This document shows, piece after piece, positions 15,792-23,748 of a stretch of DNA of 64,000 nt. Every line of letters begins with the position of its first letter. Positions within the stretch are counted from its first letter, which is position 1. This stretch comes from CAMFTQ01 sp051881615 (GTDB lineage Bacteria > Bacillota > Clostridia > Oscillospirales > Acutalibacteraceae): NCBI GenBank assembly GCA_051881615.1, contig JBJEQF010000013.1:1-64000 (forward strand). The letters run 5' to 3'. A program made the position numbers and the translations under genes. The notes below the pieces were generated by a model. It ran no database searches. It was not told where the DNA came from and was given only the letters and a program-made list of their open reading frames with translations.

Positions 15792-16630
15792 TTTTCCATA
15801 CCTCCGTAAATTGCGCTTAAAACTTCATCAGAAATGTCAAAGCTGTGCTCCTTTGAGGGGAACTCTCCGCTTTTTACCGCATCTATATAATCGAGAAATG
15901 CAGCGCACATAACCTGTCCGGCATTTGCAAATTTTTTGACAAATTTCGGCGTAAAGTCAGAGTACATTCCGAGCATATCCTGATATACAAGTATCTGTCC
16001 GTCACAGCCGCCGCCTGCTCCTATTCCGATAGTCGGGATTGAAATGCTTTCTGTAATAATTTTTGCAAGTGCTGACGGAACACATTCAAGCACAAGCGCA
16101 AACGCTCCTGCCTGTTCAACCGCCTTTGCATCATCAATCAGCTTTTGTGCCGCTTCTATGCTTTTGCCCTGAACCTTATAGCCGCCGAAAGCGTTTACAG
16201 ACTGCGGTGTTAAGCCTAAGTGTGCCATAACGGGAATATCTGCATCAACTATTGCCTTTATCTGCGGGCATACCTTTTCTCCGCCCTCTAATTTTACAGC
16301 GCCTGCTTTTGCTTCCTTTACAAGTCTGCCTGCGTTGCACAGAGCGTCATACACTGACGTCTGGTACGACATAAATGGCATATCTACAACTACAAGCGCA
16401 TTTTTTACGCCTCTTGCAACAGCGGCTCCGTGGTGAATCATATCCTCCATAGTAACCGACAGCGTGTCCTCATACCCTAAAATTACGTTGCCCAGCGAAT
16501 CACCTACCAAGATACCGTTTATTCCGCTTTCGTCCATCAGCTTAGCTGTTGAATAGTCATATGCCGTCAGCATAGTGAGCTTTTCTTTATTTTCCTTTGC
16601 CTGTTTAAAGGTTACGACTGTATTTTTCAA
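15788..16630 (-). CDS. panB: 3-methyl-2-oxobutanoate hydroxymethyltransferase
   Basis: First committed enzyme of pantothenate synthesis, adding a methylene-THF-derived hydroxymethyl group to ketoisovalerate. Typical segments: LTAYDYSTAKLMDESG, LVGDSLGNVILGY (metal-binding Asp), KLEGGE, MAHLGLTPQS, and TIGIGAGGGCDGQILVYQD. Length 280. It overlaps the upstream DUF2520 gene and the downstream panC gene by four bases each, showing a tight operon. Confidence 0.97.
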   Translation of the reverse strand: MKNTVVTFKQAKENKEKLTMLTAYDYSTAKLMDESGINGILVGDSLGNVILGYEDTLSVTMEDMIHHGAAVARGVKNALVVVDMPFMSYQTSVYDALCNAGRLVKEAKAGAVKLEGGEKVCPQIKAIVDADIPVMAHLGLTPQSVNAFGGYKVQGKSIEAAQKLIDDAKAVEQAGAFALVLECVPSALAKIITESISIPTIGIGAGGGCDGQILVYQDMLGMYSDFTPKFVKKFANAGQVMCAAFLDYIDAVKSGEFPSKEHSFDISDEVLSAIYGGMEK

Positions 16631-17511
16631 TTTATTTCCTGCCTTTCACCGACTGTTGCGCTAAGCAGTCTTTCTGTTTCTGAATAATCCTTCTGCGGAT
16701 TTTTGCTTTTTGCTATTTCTGAAAGCTCAAGAGAGAGAAGTCTGTAAATTTCACGCTCATCACCCTTGAGTACGTCAAGATGCTTTTTGACAGTTTCTGT
16801 ATCATTTCGCTCCACAGGGCCTGTCAGCGCATTTTCAAAGCCTGAGCTTGCTATATTTTCGCAATTATTAAGAAAAAGCGGCATAAGTCCGTTTTTCGCC
16901 TGTTCCTTATCAAAGCCGCAAGCTCTTAAAAGCTCTGACGAAATATGCACAGCAGCCGTTACAAGGTTGCTTGCAAAAACTGCCGCTGCGTGATAAAGCA
17001 CCTTTTGCTCCTTGCTTATTATCTGCAAGTGATTATCAAAATTTTCAAATAGCTTCTTTATTTTTTCAATACCCTTTTCACTGCCCTCAACCGTAAACAT
17101 CGCTTTCGATAATTCTTTGTAGGAATTTTCTTTAGAATTAACGGCAAAAAGCGGATGAAGTGAGATACCGTAACCACCTTTACCTTCTATACCGTCAAAA
17201 ACCTCTGACGATAAAGCGCCGCTGCAGTGGCAGATTATTTTATTTTCAATCGGCAAAGCCTTTATCTCTTGCCAGACACCGCTTATTGCGTTGTCGTTTA
17301 CCGTAATAAAAATAATGTCGCTGTTCTGAACAGTCATTTGTGCCGAACTAAAGCACTCAGCTAAAATAAAACGGGACGCCCACGCAGCGTCCCGGTAATT
17401 TTTGTCATATAAACCAGATACACACACGTTGCGTTCTGAAAAATATTTAGCGAGGGTTACACCTACTTTTCCTGCTCCGATGAACCCGATTTTAAAAGAA
17501 GTTGTCTTCAT
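16627..17511 (-). CDS. Rossmann-fold DUF2520 protein, candidate ketopantoate reductase
   Basis: A 294-residue protein with an N-terminal NAD(P)-binding Rossmann fold (IGFIGAGKVGVTLAKYF near residue 10) and a helical C-terminal domain of the DUF2520 type (YHAAAVFASNLVTAAVHI, then ALTGPVERND). Such proteins resemble beta-hydroxyacid dehydrogenases and ProC/NpdG. It is the first gene of panB-panC-panD and overlaps panB by four bases. No PanE is in the operon, so a ketopantoate reductase role is a reasonable inference. The start at 17511 is chosen because AAAGGCGG precedes it by seven bases. Confidence 0.8.
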   Translation of the reverse strand: MKTTSFKIGFIGAGKVGVTLAKYFSERNVCVSGLYDKNYRDAAWASRFILAECFSSAQMTVQNSDIIFITVNDNAISGVWQEIKALPIENKIICHCSGALSSEVFDGIEGKGGYGISLHPLFAVNSKENSYKELSKAMFTVEGSEKGIEKIKKLFENFDNHLQIISKEQKVLYHAAAVFASNLVTAAVHISSELLRACGFDKEQAKNGLMPLFLNNCENIASSGFENALTGPVERNDTETVKKHLDVLKGDEREIYRLLSLELSEIAKSKNPQKDYSETERLLSATVGERQEIN

Positions 17512-17594
17512 AATACCACCGCCTTTGTAAAAAGACCTTGCAATGAAGAAATAAAATATACGGTATAATTTCATAAAGAATACTATCCGAGAAT

Positions 17595-17623
17595 ATATTA
17601 TCATATATTTTTAAAAAAGTAAA
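17595..17623 (-). promoter_or_regulatory. Possible promoter of the pantothenate operon
   Basis: Minus-strand TTTACT (17618-17623), 17 bp spacer, TAATAT (17595-17600). The match is moderate and the region is AT-rich. Confidence 0.35.
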
Positions 17624-17711
17624 TGGAAAGTTTGCACTTTAACACCGCAAAGGATAATCAAAGCATTTTTATTATATCATTAGATAATCCGATAAATAAT
17701 TATGTTAAATA

Positions 17712-17740
17712 TTGACAATATACTGCAAATAATATATAAT
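17712..17740 (+). promoter_or_regulatory. Consensus sigma-A promoter
   Basis: Perfect TTGACA (17712-17717) and perfect TATAAT (17735-17740) with a 17 bp spacer. It should drive strong transcription of the DUF4234-DUF2752 pair. Confidence 0.85.
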
Positions 17741-17791
17741 GGTCAAGGATAGAATTTGAAATTCTATTACATTAAATAGGGGGTTTCTATT

Positions 17792-18133
17792 ATGACACAA
17801 AGAAGTGTAGGTCTTTGCATTGTGCTTACCATCGTTACCTGCGGTATCTACGGTATCTATTGGATTTACTGCCTTGCTGACGATTGTAACAAGGTTTCAG
17901 GTGATCCTAACCCGACATCACCGGGTATGGTTATCCTGCTTACAATCGTTACCTGCGGTATCTACGGCTGGTTCTGGCTTTACAAGGCTGCCGGTCAGAT
18001 TAACCAGGGCAAAGCAAACCGTGGTATGCCTGTTGACAGCAACGCAGGTATTGTTTACCTTGTTTTGGCTATCTTTGGCTTAAGCATTGTTTCTTATGCA
18101 CTTATGCAGAACGAGCTTAACAAGTTCGCTTAA
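17792..18133 (+). CDS. DUF4234 membrane protein
   Basis: A 113-residue protein with three hydrophobic segments of the DUF4234 type. The hairpin TIVTCGIYG...YWIY occurs twice (about residues 13-30 and 51-68), a recent-looking internal duplication that is also visible as a 23-base direct repeat. GGTTTC-rich sequence precedes the ATG. Family function is unknown; it often lies near other small membrane proteins. It has a perfect promoter and is followed four bases later by a DUF2752 gene, so the pair is probably co-expressed. Confidence 0.8.
   Translation: MTQRSVGLCIVLTIVTCGIYGIYWIYCLADDCNKVSGDPNPTSPGMVILLTIVTCGIYGWFWLYKAAGQINQGKANRGMPVDSNAGIVYLVLAIFGLSIVSYALMQNELNKFA
17831..17967 (+). repeat. 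23-base direct repeat inside the DUF4234 gene
   Basis: Positions 17831-17853 and 17945-17967 are identical over 23 bases (beginning ATCGTTACCTGCGG), 114 bp apart and in frame. Confidence 0.9.
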
Positions 18134-18137
18134 TCGT

Positions 18138-18530
18138 ATGAAAAAAAGGCTAATTAAACTGCTTGGTATATTTAGTCTGATCTTAACTGTGGGAGCAGCT
18201 TACGCATTGTTTTGCACATATGTGTTTGCTGTTCCCTGTGTTTTTCACACAGTTACAGGTCTTAACTGCCCCGGGTGCGGTATTTCACGAATGTGCCTGT
18301 CGCTTCTTCACGGCGATGTTTTGTCGGCAATCAGATATAACCTTGCAGTCTTTGTATTATCCCCCTTGTTTTTAGTGCTTATTGTGTCGCAGAGCGTGTA
18401 TTATGTTAAGTACGGCACAAAACGGCTCAGAATCTGGCAGAATATTATTTTATACGTTTGTATTGTTGTTCTTGTGTTTTTTGGTATTCTGAGGAATATT
18501 CCTGCTTTCGGCTTTCTTTCGCCTGCATAA
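18138..18530 (+). CDS. DUF2752 membrane protein
   Basis: A 130-residue protein with three predicted membrane helices and the DUF2752 hallmark LNCPGCGISRMCLSLLHGD near residue 43 (CPxCG followed by a His/Asp turn). The start ATG at 18138 lies four bases after the DUF4234 stop and has no strong ribosome-binding site of its own, so translation is probably coupled. Function of the family is unknown. It is followed by a clear terminator. Confidence 0.8.
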   Translation: MKKRLIKLLGIFSLILTVGAAYALFCTYVFAVPCVFHTVTGLNCPGCGISRMCLSLLHGDVLSAIRYNLAVFVLSPLFLVLIVSQSVYYVKYGTKRLRIWQNIILYVCIVVLVFFGILRNIPAFGFLSPA

Positions 18531-18556
18531 GGCTTTTAAAAATCTGATATTATTAC

Positions 18557-18588
18557 AAAAACCGCACGATTATGTGCGGTTTTGTTTT
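18557..18588 (+). terminator. Intrinsic terminator
   Basis: AAAACCGCAC pairs perfectly with GTGCGGTTTT around a six-base loop, followed by GTTTT. It ends the DUF4234-DUF2752 unit. Confidence 0.85.
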
Positions 18589-18716
18589 AGTACGGCTAAG
18601 GCTAAGTTTATATGCTCAAAGGCGGTTATTTCGTTGCCGCTGTCTTTAAAATACCTTTCCTGTATATCCTTACCGCCTAAAAATTCAATCCACTTTCCGT
18701 TCACACAAAAATCAGA
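18570..18716 (-). pseudogene. Short coding-like fragment of unknown origin
   Basis: On the minus strand a 48-residue frame reads FCVNGKWIEFLGGKDIQERY, then continues to a stop within the terminator stem. The amino-acid composition looks like real protein, but there is no ribosome-binding site or ATG, and the upstream frame is closed by a stop. I read it as the C-terminal remnant of a lost gene that I do not recognise. The rest of the gap at 18531-18835 holds the terminator, a promoter and a hairpin. Confidence 0.3.
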
Positions 18717-18745
18717 TTATGTACCAACAACTAAAAATTTGTTCA

Positions 18746-18774
18746 TTGAAATTATAAAAAATTCCTGTTATACT
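18746..18774 (+). promoter_or_regulatory. Promoter of the ABC exporter operon
   Basis: TTGAAA (18746-18751), 17 bp spacer, TATACT (18769-18774). Confidence 0.7.
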
Positions 18775-18783
18775 AAGTTATGA

Positions 18784-18808
18784 CAATGCCGTACAATGTG
18801 CGGTATTG
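18784..18808 (+). promoter_or_regulatory. Inverted repeat at the start of the ABC exporter mRNA
   Basis: An 11-pair inverted repeat (CAATGCCGTAC with GTGCGGTATTG, two G-T pairs) around a three-base centre lies at the predicted transcription start. It could be a repressor operator or a 5' stabilising hairpin; the sequence alone does not decide. Confidence 0.5.
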
Positions 18809-18835
18809 CCTAAAAATTAAGGAAGGAGAAGAAAA

Positions 18836-21049
18836 ATGAAGATATTCAGATACCTGAAATCTTACGCTGTACCTATTGTTTTTATTGTACTGCTCTTGTT
18901 TGTTGAGGCTGTGTGCGACCTTGCTCTGCCCGAATATATGAGCAATATTGTAAATGTAGGTATTCAGCAAAGCGGTGTTTCGTCTGCCGTACCGCAGAAA
19001 ATAAAGACAGAAACACTTGAAAGACTTGAGCTTTTTATGAGCGAGAGCGACATAAAAACAGTCAACAGCTTTTACTCAAAGGAAAGTGATACTGTTATGA
19101 CGCTTAAAACAGATATAAGAGAAAAGGATTTGCAAGAGCTTGAAGAAATCTTTATCAATCCGATGATGATTACAAACCTTTTGTCGCTTGCGCAGTCGGG
19201 TGAGCTTAATGACAAAAACGCAGCCGCTGACATCGGCGGTGATTTGTCAAAGCTTTTTGAGAATATGCCGCAAAACACAGACGTTTTTACAGTGCTTAAA
19301 ACGTTGCCGAAAGAACAGCTTTTGAAAATATCAGAAGAAGCCGGCAAAAAGCTGTCGTCCTACGAAAAGCTCGGCGAGAACACAGTTAGGCAGATGGTAA
19401 TACCCTACACCACATCTGTTATGCAGGAGGCAGGCGTAAATACAGACGAGCTAAGAAGTAGCTATATTTTAAATGCCGGACTTATTATGCTCGGCTATTC
19501 GCTTTTAATAGCTATTTCAGCGATTTTCACATCACTGCTTTCAGCTATAGTGGGTGCGGGCTTTGCAAGGAATCTGCGAAGCGCCGTTTTCAACAAGGTT
19601 ATTTCATTTTCATCAAATGAAATCAACAAGTTTTCAACAGCGTCGCTTATCACACGCTGCACAAACGACATTCAGCAGATTCAGATGGTTGTGATTATGA
19701 TTTTGCGAATGGTGCTGTATGCTCCGATTATCGGCGTCGGTGCAGGACTAAAGGTAAAGGCAACGGGTGCTGATATGGCTTGGGTTATTTATCTTGCTGT
19801 CGGCGCAGTTCTGCTTGTTGTTATTTCACTTATGATTTTCGCCTTGCCGAGGTTTACTGTTTTGCAGAAGCTTGTTGACAGAATTAACCTCGTTTCAAGA
19901 GAAATCCTGACAGGTATTCCCGTAATCAGAGCGTTTTCAAGAGAAAAATTTGAAGAAAACCGCTTTGACAAGGCTAACAGAGATTTAACAAAAACAAACC
20001 TGTTTGTAAACAGAATTATGACGGCTATGATGCCACTTATGATGCTGATTATGAACGGCACAAGCATACTTATCATCTGGGTGGGCGCAAATAAGGTTGA
20101 GGGCGGTTCTATGCAGGTCGGCGACCTTATGGCTTATATTCAGTACACAATGCAGATTATTATGGCATTTCTGATGATTTCAATGATGAGCATAATGCTC
20201 CCGAGAGCCGCCGTATCCGGTAAACGTATTAACGATATACTCAAAACTGAAAATTCAATTAAAAATCCCGATAAAAACACAGCCATAAGCTTTGACGAAA
20301 ACAAAAAGGGCGAAGTCGAGTTCAGAGGCGTATATTTCAGATACCCCCAGGCTGAGGAGGACGTTTTAAGGGACATCTCTTTTACTGCAAATAAGGGTGA
20401 AACTGTTGCGTTTATCGGCGGTACAGGCTCGGGCAAGTCAACGCTTATTAACCTTATCCCACGCTTTTATGACGTAACGGGAGGTAAAATCCTTGTTGAC
20501 GGAGTAGATATACGCAAGGCTGATATTCACGATTTAAGAAATAAAATCGGATATGTTCCGCAAAAGGGAGCACTTTTCAGCGGAACTGTCGCTTCAAACA
20601 TCGCCTACGGCAGTGACGATATAAGCCTTGAGCAGATAAAAAAAGCCGCCGAGGTTGCACAATCAAGCGACTTTATTGAAGCTAAGGAAAACGGCTACGA
20701 CAGCGAAATTGCTCAGGGCGGTACTAACGTGTCGGGAGGTCAGAGGCAAAGGCTTTCAATCGCAAGAGCTGTTGCAAAAAATCCCGAAATCTACATTTTT
20801 GACGACAGCTTTTCGGCTCTTGACTTCAAAACTGACGCGGCACTCAGAAAGGCGCTTAAAAAAGCAACCGACAACGCTACAATTTTAATTGTAGCCCAAA
20901 GAATTTCTACAGTACTGAATGCAGATAAAATTGTAGTGCTTGATAACGGTGAAATTGCAGGCATAGGCACTCACGAGGAGCTTATGAAGGACTGTGCCGT
21001 ATATCAGCAGATTGCATCATCACAGCTTTCCAAGGGGGTGACAGCATAA
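18836..21049 (+). CDS. Heterodimeric ABC exporter, degenerate-site subunit
   Basis: A 737-residue ABC exporter half with six membrane helices and a C-terminal ATPase. TM1 and TM2 are separated by an extracytoplasmic insert of about 170 residues (about 40-210), similar in position to that of BmrD. The ATPase has Walker A GGTGSGKST and signature VSGGQ. After Walker B the catalytic Glu is replaced by Asp (IFDDSFSALD), and the switch His is Gln (VAQRIST). It therefore contributes the degenerate ATP site. Its stop overlaps the next gene's start by one base. Likely substrates are drugs or lipids; unproven. Confidence 0.92.
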   Translation: MKIFRYLKSYAVPIVFIVLLLFVEAVCDLALPEYMSNIVNVGIQQSGVSSAVPQKIKTETLERLELFMSESDIKTVNSFYSKESDTVMTLKTDIREKDLQELEEIFINPMMITNLLSLAQSGELNDKNAAADIGGDLSKLFENMPQNTDVFTVLKTLPKEQLLKISEEAGKKLSSYEKLGENTVRQMVIPYTTSVMQEAGVNTDELRSSYILNAGLIMLGYSLLIAISAIFTSLLSAIVGAGFARNLRSAVFNKVISFSSNEINKFSTASLITRCTNDIQQIQMVVIMILRMVLYAPIIGVGAGLKVKATGADMAWVIYLAVGAVLLVVISLMIFALPRFTVLQKLVDRINLVSREILTGIPVIRAFSREKFEENRFDKANRDLTKTNLFVNRIMTAMMPLMMLIMNGTSILIIWVGANKVEGGSMQVGDLMAYIQYTMQIIMAFLMISMMSIMLPRAAVSGKRINDILKTENSIKNPDKNTAISFDENKKGEVEFRGVYFRYPQAEEDVLRDISFTANKGETVAFIGGTGSGKSTLINLIPRFYDVTGGKILVDGVDIRKADIHDLRNKIGYVPQKGALFSGTVASNIAYGSDDISLEQIKKAAEVAQSSDFIEAKENGYDSEIAQGGTNVSGGQRQRLSIARAVAKNPEIYIFDDSFSALDFKTDAALRKALKKATDNATILIVAQRISTVLNADKIVVLDNGEIAGIGTHEELMKDCAVYQQIASSQLSKGVTA

Positions 21050-22932
21050 TGGCAGTCAACACACATAAAAGACCACGCAGAGGCCACGGTCACGGTCCGG
21101 GCGGCGGTATTGCTCCTACGGAAAAGGCAAAGGACTTTAAGGGCACAATGAGAAAGCTTTTGCATCATATTGCAGGCTATAAAATTGGTATAGTGCTTGT
21201 TCTCTTTTTTGCTGTCGGCGGTACTGTTTTTAACATTTTAGGCCCTAAAATTCTGGGCAATGCTACAACAGAGCTGTTTAACGGTATTGTCAGCAAATTT
21301 TCGGGCGGTGCGGGAATTGACTTCTCTGCCATTGCAAACATACTGATTTTTTTGCTTGCGCTCTATCTTTTAAGCTCTCTGCTTATGTTCATTCAGGGAC
21401 TTATTATGACAAACATCTCGCAGAAAATCGGCTACAAAATGCGTAATGATATAAGCGAAAAGATAAACCGTCTGCCTATGAATTACTTTGACAAAAGGCA
21501 GACAGGCGAGGTTCTGTCGGTTATCACAAACGATGTCGATACTCTCACGCAGGGCTTGGGACAAAGTGCGTCACAGCTGTTTTCTTCACTTACAACGCTT
21601 GTCGGCATTCTTGTTATGATGCTGTCAATCAGTGCAGAAATGACGCTTGTTGCACTTCTTACCTTACCGCTTTCAATGATAGTGGTAGGTCTTGTTGTCA
21701 AAAAGTCGCAGAAGCACTTTAAAAATCAGCAGGACTACTTAGGCCACGTAAACGGTCAGGTTGAAGAAACGTTCGGCGCAGTAAATATTGTTCAGGCGTT
21801 TAACAATGAAGAAAACTGCAAAAAGGAATTTAAAGAGGCTAACGACAAGCTTTATACCTCAGCGTGGAAGTCGCAGTTTTTATCAGCTCTTATGATGCCG
21901 TTTATGCGTCTTATCGGCAATATCGGCTATGTTGCAATCTCTGTTCTCGGCGGATACCTTGCCGTCACAGGCAAAATAACGGTCGGCAATATTCAGTCGT
22001 TTATTCAGTACGTGAGGCAGTTCACACAGCCTATTCAGCAGCTTGCGCAGGTTTCAAATATGTTCCAGTCAATGGCGGCAGCCGCTGAAAGAATTTTTGA
22101 ATTTCTTGATGAAAACGAAGAGGAACAGCTCGCTAAGAATCACGCTGTTATCAGGGACGAAAACGGCGAAACACGTAGGCTGACGGTTGACGACATAAAC
22201 GGCGACGTTACCTTTGACAACGTCCGCTTTGGCTATAATCAGGACAAAACCATAATCAACAGCTTCAGCGCTAAAATCAAGCAGGGTCAGAAGGTAGCTA
22301 TCGTAGGGCCGACAGGCTCAGGCAAGACTACTATTGTCAAGCTGTTGATGAGATTTTACGATGTGAACAGCGGAGAAATCAGAGTTGACGGCTCAAATAT
22401 TCTTGACTTTGACAGATCTGAGCTGCGTGAGCTTTTCGGTATGGTGCTTCAGGACACGTGGCTGTTTAACGGCACAATTATGGAAAATATCCGCTACGGC
22501 AGGCTTGACGCAACAGACGACGAGGTAATAGCCGCCGCCAGAGCTGCGCACGTTCACCACTTTATACAGACGCTGCCCGACAGCTATAATATGGTTTTAA
22601 ATGAGGACGCAACAAATATATCACAGGGACAGAAGCAGCTGCTCACTATTGCAAGAACTATACTTGCAGATCCGAAAATTCTGATTCTGGACGAGGCTAC
22701 CTCCTCTGTTGACACACGCACAGAGCAGCGTATTCAGAAGGCTATGGATAACCTTATGAAGGGCAGAACAAGCTTTGTTATAGCTCACAGGCTGTCGACA
22801 ATCCGTGACGCCGATATGATTCTTGTTTTAAAGGACGGCGACATCATAGAACAGGGCACGCACGATGAGCTTATAGAGAAAAAGGGCTTTTACTATGATT
22901 TGTATAACTCGCAGTTTGAGCAGGCTTCGTAA
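21049..22932 (+). CDS. Heterodimeric ABC exporter, canonical-site subunit
   Basis: A 627-residue partner of the preceding gene, with a His/Gly/Arg-rich N-terminal tail, six membrane helices and an ATPase. Walker A is GPTGSGKTT, Walker B ILILDEATSSVD with the catalytic Glu, and the switch His is present (IAHRLST). Its signature is altered to ISQGQ, so it completes the degenerate site while the partner's VSGGQ completes the active site. This split is the hallmark of asymmetric exporters such as BmrCD and TM287/288. Confidence 0.93.
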   Translation: MAVNTHKRPRRGHGHGPGGGIAPTEKAKDFKGTMRKLLHHIAGYKIGIVLVLFFAVGGTVFNILGPKILGNATTELFNGIVSKFSGGAGIDFSAIANILIFLLALYLLSSLLMFIQGLIMTNISQKIGYKMRNDISEKINRLPMNYFDKRQTGEVLSVITNDVDTLTQGLGQSASQLFSSLTTLVGILVMMLSISAEMTLVALLTLPLSMIVVGLVVKKSQKHFKNQQDYLGHVNGQVEETFGAVNIVQAFNNEENCKKEFKEANDKLYTSAWKSQFLSALMMPFMRLIGNIGYVAISVLGGYLAVTGKITVGNIQSFIQYVRQFTQPIQQLAQVSNMFQSMAAAAERIFEFLDENEEEQLAKNHAVIRDENGETRRLTVDDINGDVTFDNVRFGYNQDKTIINSFSAKIKQGQKVAIVGPTGSGKTTIVKLLMRFYDVNSGEIRVDGSNILDFDRSELRELFGMVLQDTWLFNGTIMENIRYGRLDATDDEVIAAARAAHVHHFIQTLPDSYNMVLNEDATNISQGQKQLLTIARTILADPKILILDEATSSVDTRTEQRIQKAMDNLMKGRTSFVIAHRLSTIRDADMILVLKDGDIIEQGTHDELIEKKGFYYDLYNSQFEQAS

Positions 22933-23100
22933 AGCGTCACTAATTGCTCTGTTGCGAAAAAGGAAGAATAATTTTTTGTATTTTCTTATTTGTAATTATC
23001 AAATTACAAGCGTGTAATATAATAGTAACACTTAGCCGCTTTGTAAAAACTAAGATTATATTTTGTAAGAAATTTGTCATCTTTAATTCTTATAAAGCTA

Positions 23101-23154
23101 TTGCAAACCACTACATCTTGTGGTATCATAATAGTACACCACAAGATTTACAAT
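23101..23154 (+). promoter_or_regulatory. Promoter with two NrdR-like boxes
   Basis: TTGCAA (23101-23106), 17 bp spacer, TATCAT (23124-23129). The spacer contains CCACTACATCTTGTGG (23108-23123), which matches the NrdR consensus acaCwAtATaTwGtgt at 12 of 16 positions. A second 16-mer at 23139-23154 matches at 10 of 16, exactly 31 bp downstream, the usual distance between NrdR box pairs. A perfect ten-base inverted repeat (ATCTTGTGGT and ACCACAAGAT) spans the -10. Confidence 0.6.
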
Positions 23155-23183
23155 AATTTGATAATGATAAAGGAGAATGCAAA

Positions 23184-23477
23184 ATGACAGTTAACGTGAT
23201 TGGCGGTACTTTGCCGCAAAAAGAAATTGATGCTTATGTTGAAATGGTTAAGCAAAAGAATCCGGATAAATACTTCAAAACTATGGACCTTACAGTTGAC
23301 GGCGACTACGTTGATGTAAGCTATACATACGAAGCTGTTCCGTTTGAAAGAATCAGACGAATCACCGGTTACCTTGTAGGTACTGTTGACCGCTTTAACA
23401 ACGCAAAAAGAGCCGAGGTTGACGACAGAGTTAAGCACTCAGTAACAGCTTGCTGCTCAATGGAAGAAATCGCATAA
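23184..23477 (+). CDS. Stand-alone NrdD C-terminal (glycyl-radical-like) domain protein
   Basis: A 97-residue protein whose second half (RIRRITGYLVGTVDRFNNAK, then RAEVDDRVKHS) aligns by eye with the C-terminus of class III ribonucleotide reductase NrdD. It keeps the RxxGY glycyl-radical motif, with Gly62. The Cys zinc ribbon that normally precedes that motif in NrdD is absent, and no reductase body is attached. Similar small proteins in Clostridia are annotated as anaerobic ribonucleotide reductase. Its role is unknown; by analogy with GrcA (YfiD), which rescues pyruvate formate-lyase, it could supply a spare radical domain. NrdR-like boxes upstream fit a link to nucleotide reduction. Confidence 0.8.
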   Translation: MTVNVIGGTLPQKEIDAYVEMVKQKNPDKYFKTMDLTVDGDYVDVSYTYEAVPFERIRRITGYLVGTVDRFNNAKRAEVDDRVKHSVTACCSMEEIA

Positions 23478-23481
23478 TTTC

Positions 23482-23515
23482 AAAAAAAGGGGGAGCTTCG
23501 GCTCTCCTTTTTATT
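23482..23515 (+). terminator. Intrinsic terminator
   Basis: AAAAAGGGGGAGC pairs with GCTCTCCTTTTT around TTCG, followed by a T-rich stretch. Confidence 0.85.
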
Positions 23516-23562
23516 TTATTCTATTTCAATACTTTAGCATTAACTTATTGTTGGTTTAAGAT

Positions 23563-23610
23563 AATTATTCATTATTCATTTTTCATCATTAATTGTTCAT
23601 TAAAGCATAG
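23563..23610 (+). repeat. Degenerate ATTATTCATT repeat tract
   Basis: Several imperfect copies of ATTATTCAT lie in an otherwise empty 270 bp gap. The same motif occurs at 31391-31422 in the alaS leader. It looks like a scattered low-complexity intergenic repeat. Confidence 0.6.
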
Positions 23611-23683
23611 TATAAGTACCGCCTTTTTACATATGCTCCTTTTTATAATTGAAGCCTTGTGACAATATATAAATCTTTGAATA

Positions 23684-23712
23684 TTGACAAAAATCTCTGT
23701 ATAGGCTATATT
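23684..23712 (+). promoter_or_regulatory. Promoter
   Basis: Perfect TTGACA (23684-23689), 17 bp spacer, TATATT (23707-23712), about 35 bases before the next gene. Confidence 0.75.
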
Positions 23713-23748
23713 TATATGGTACAGACATTTTAGGCTTAGGGTGAGATT

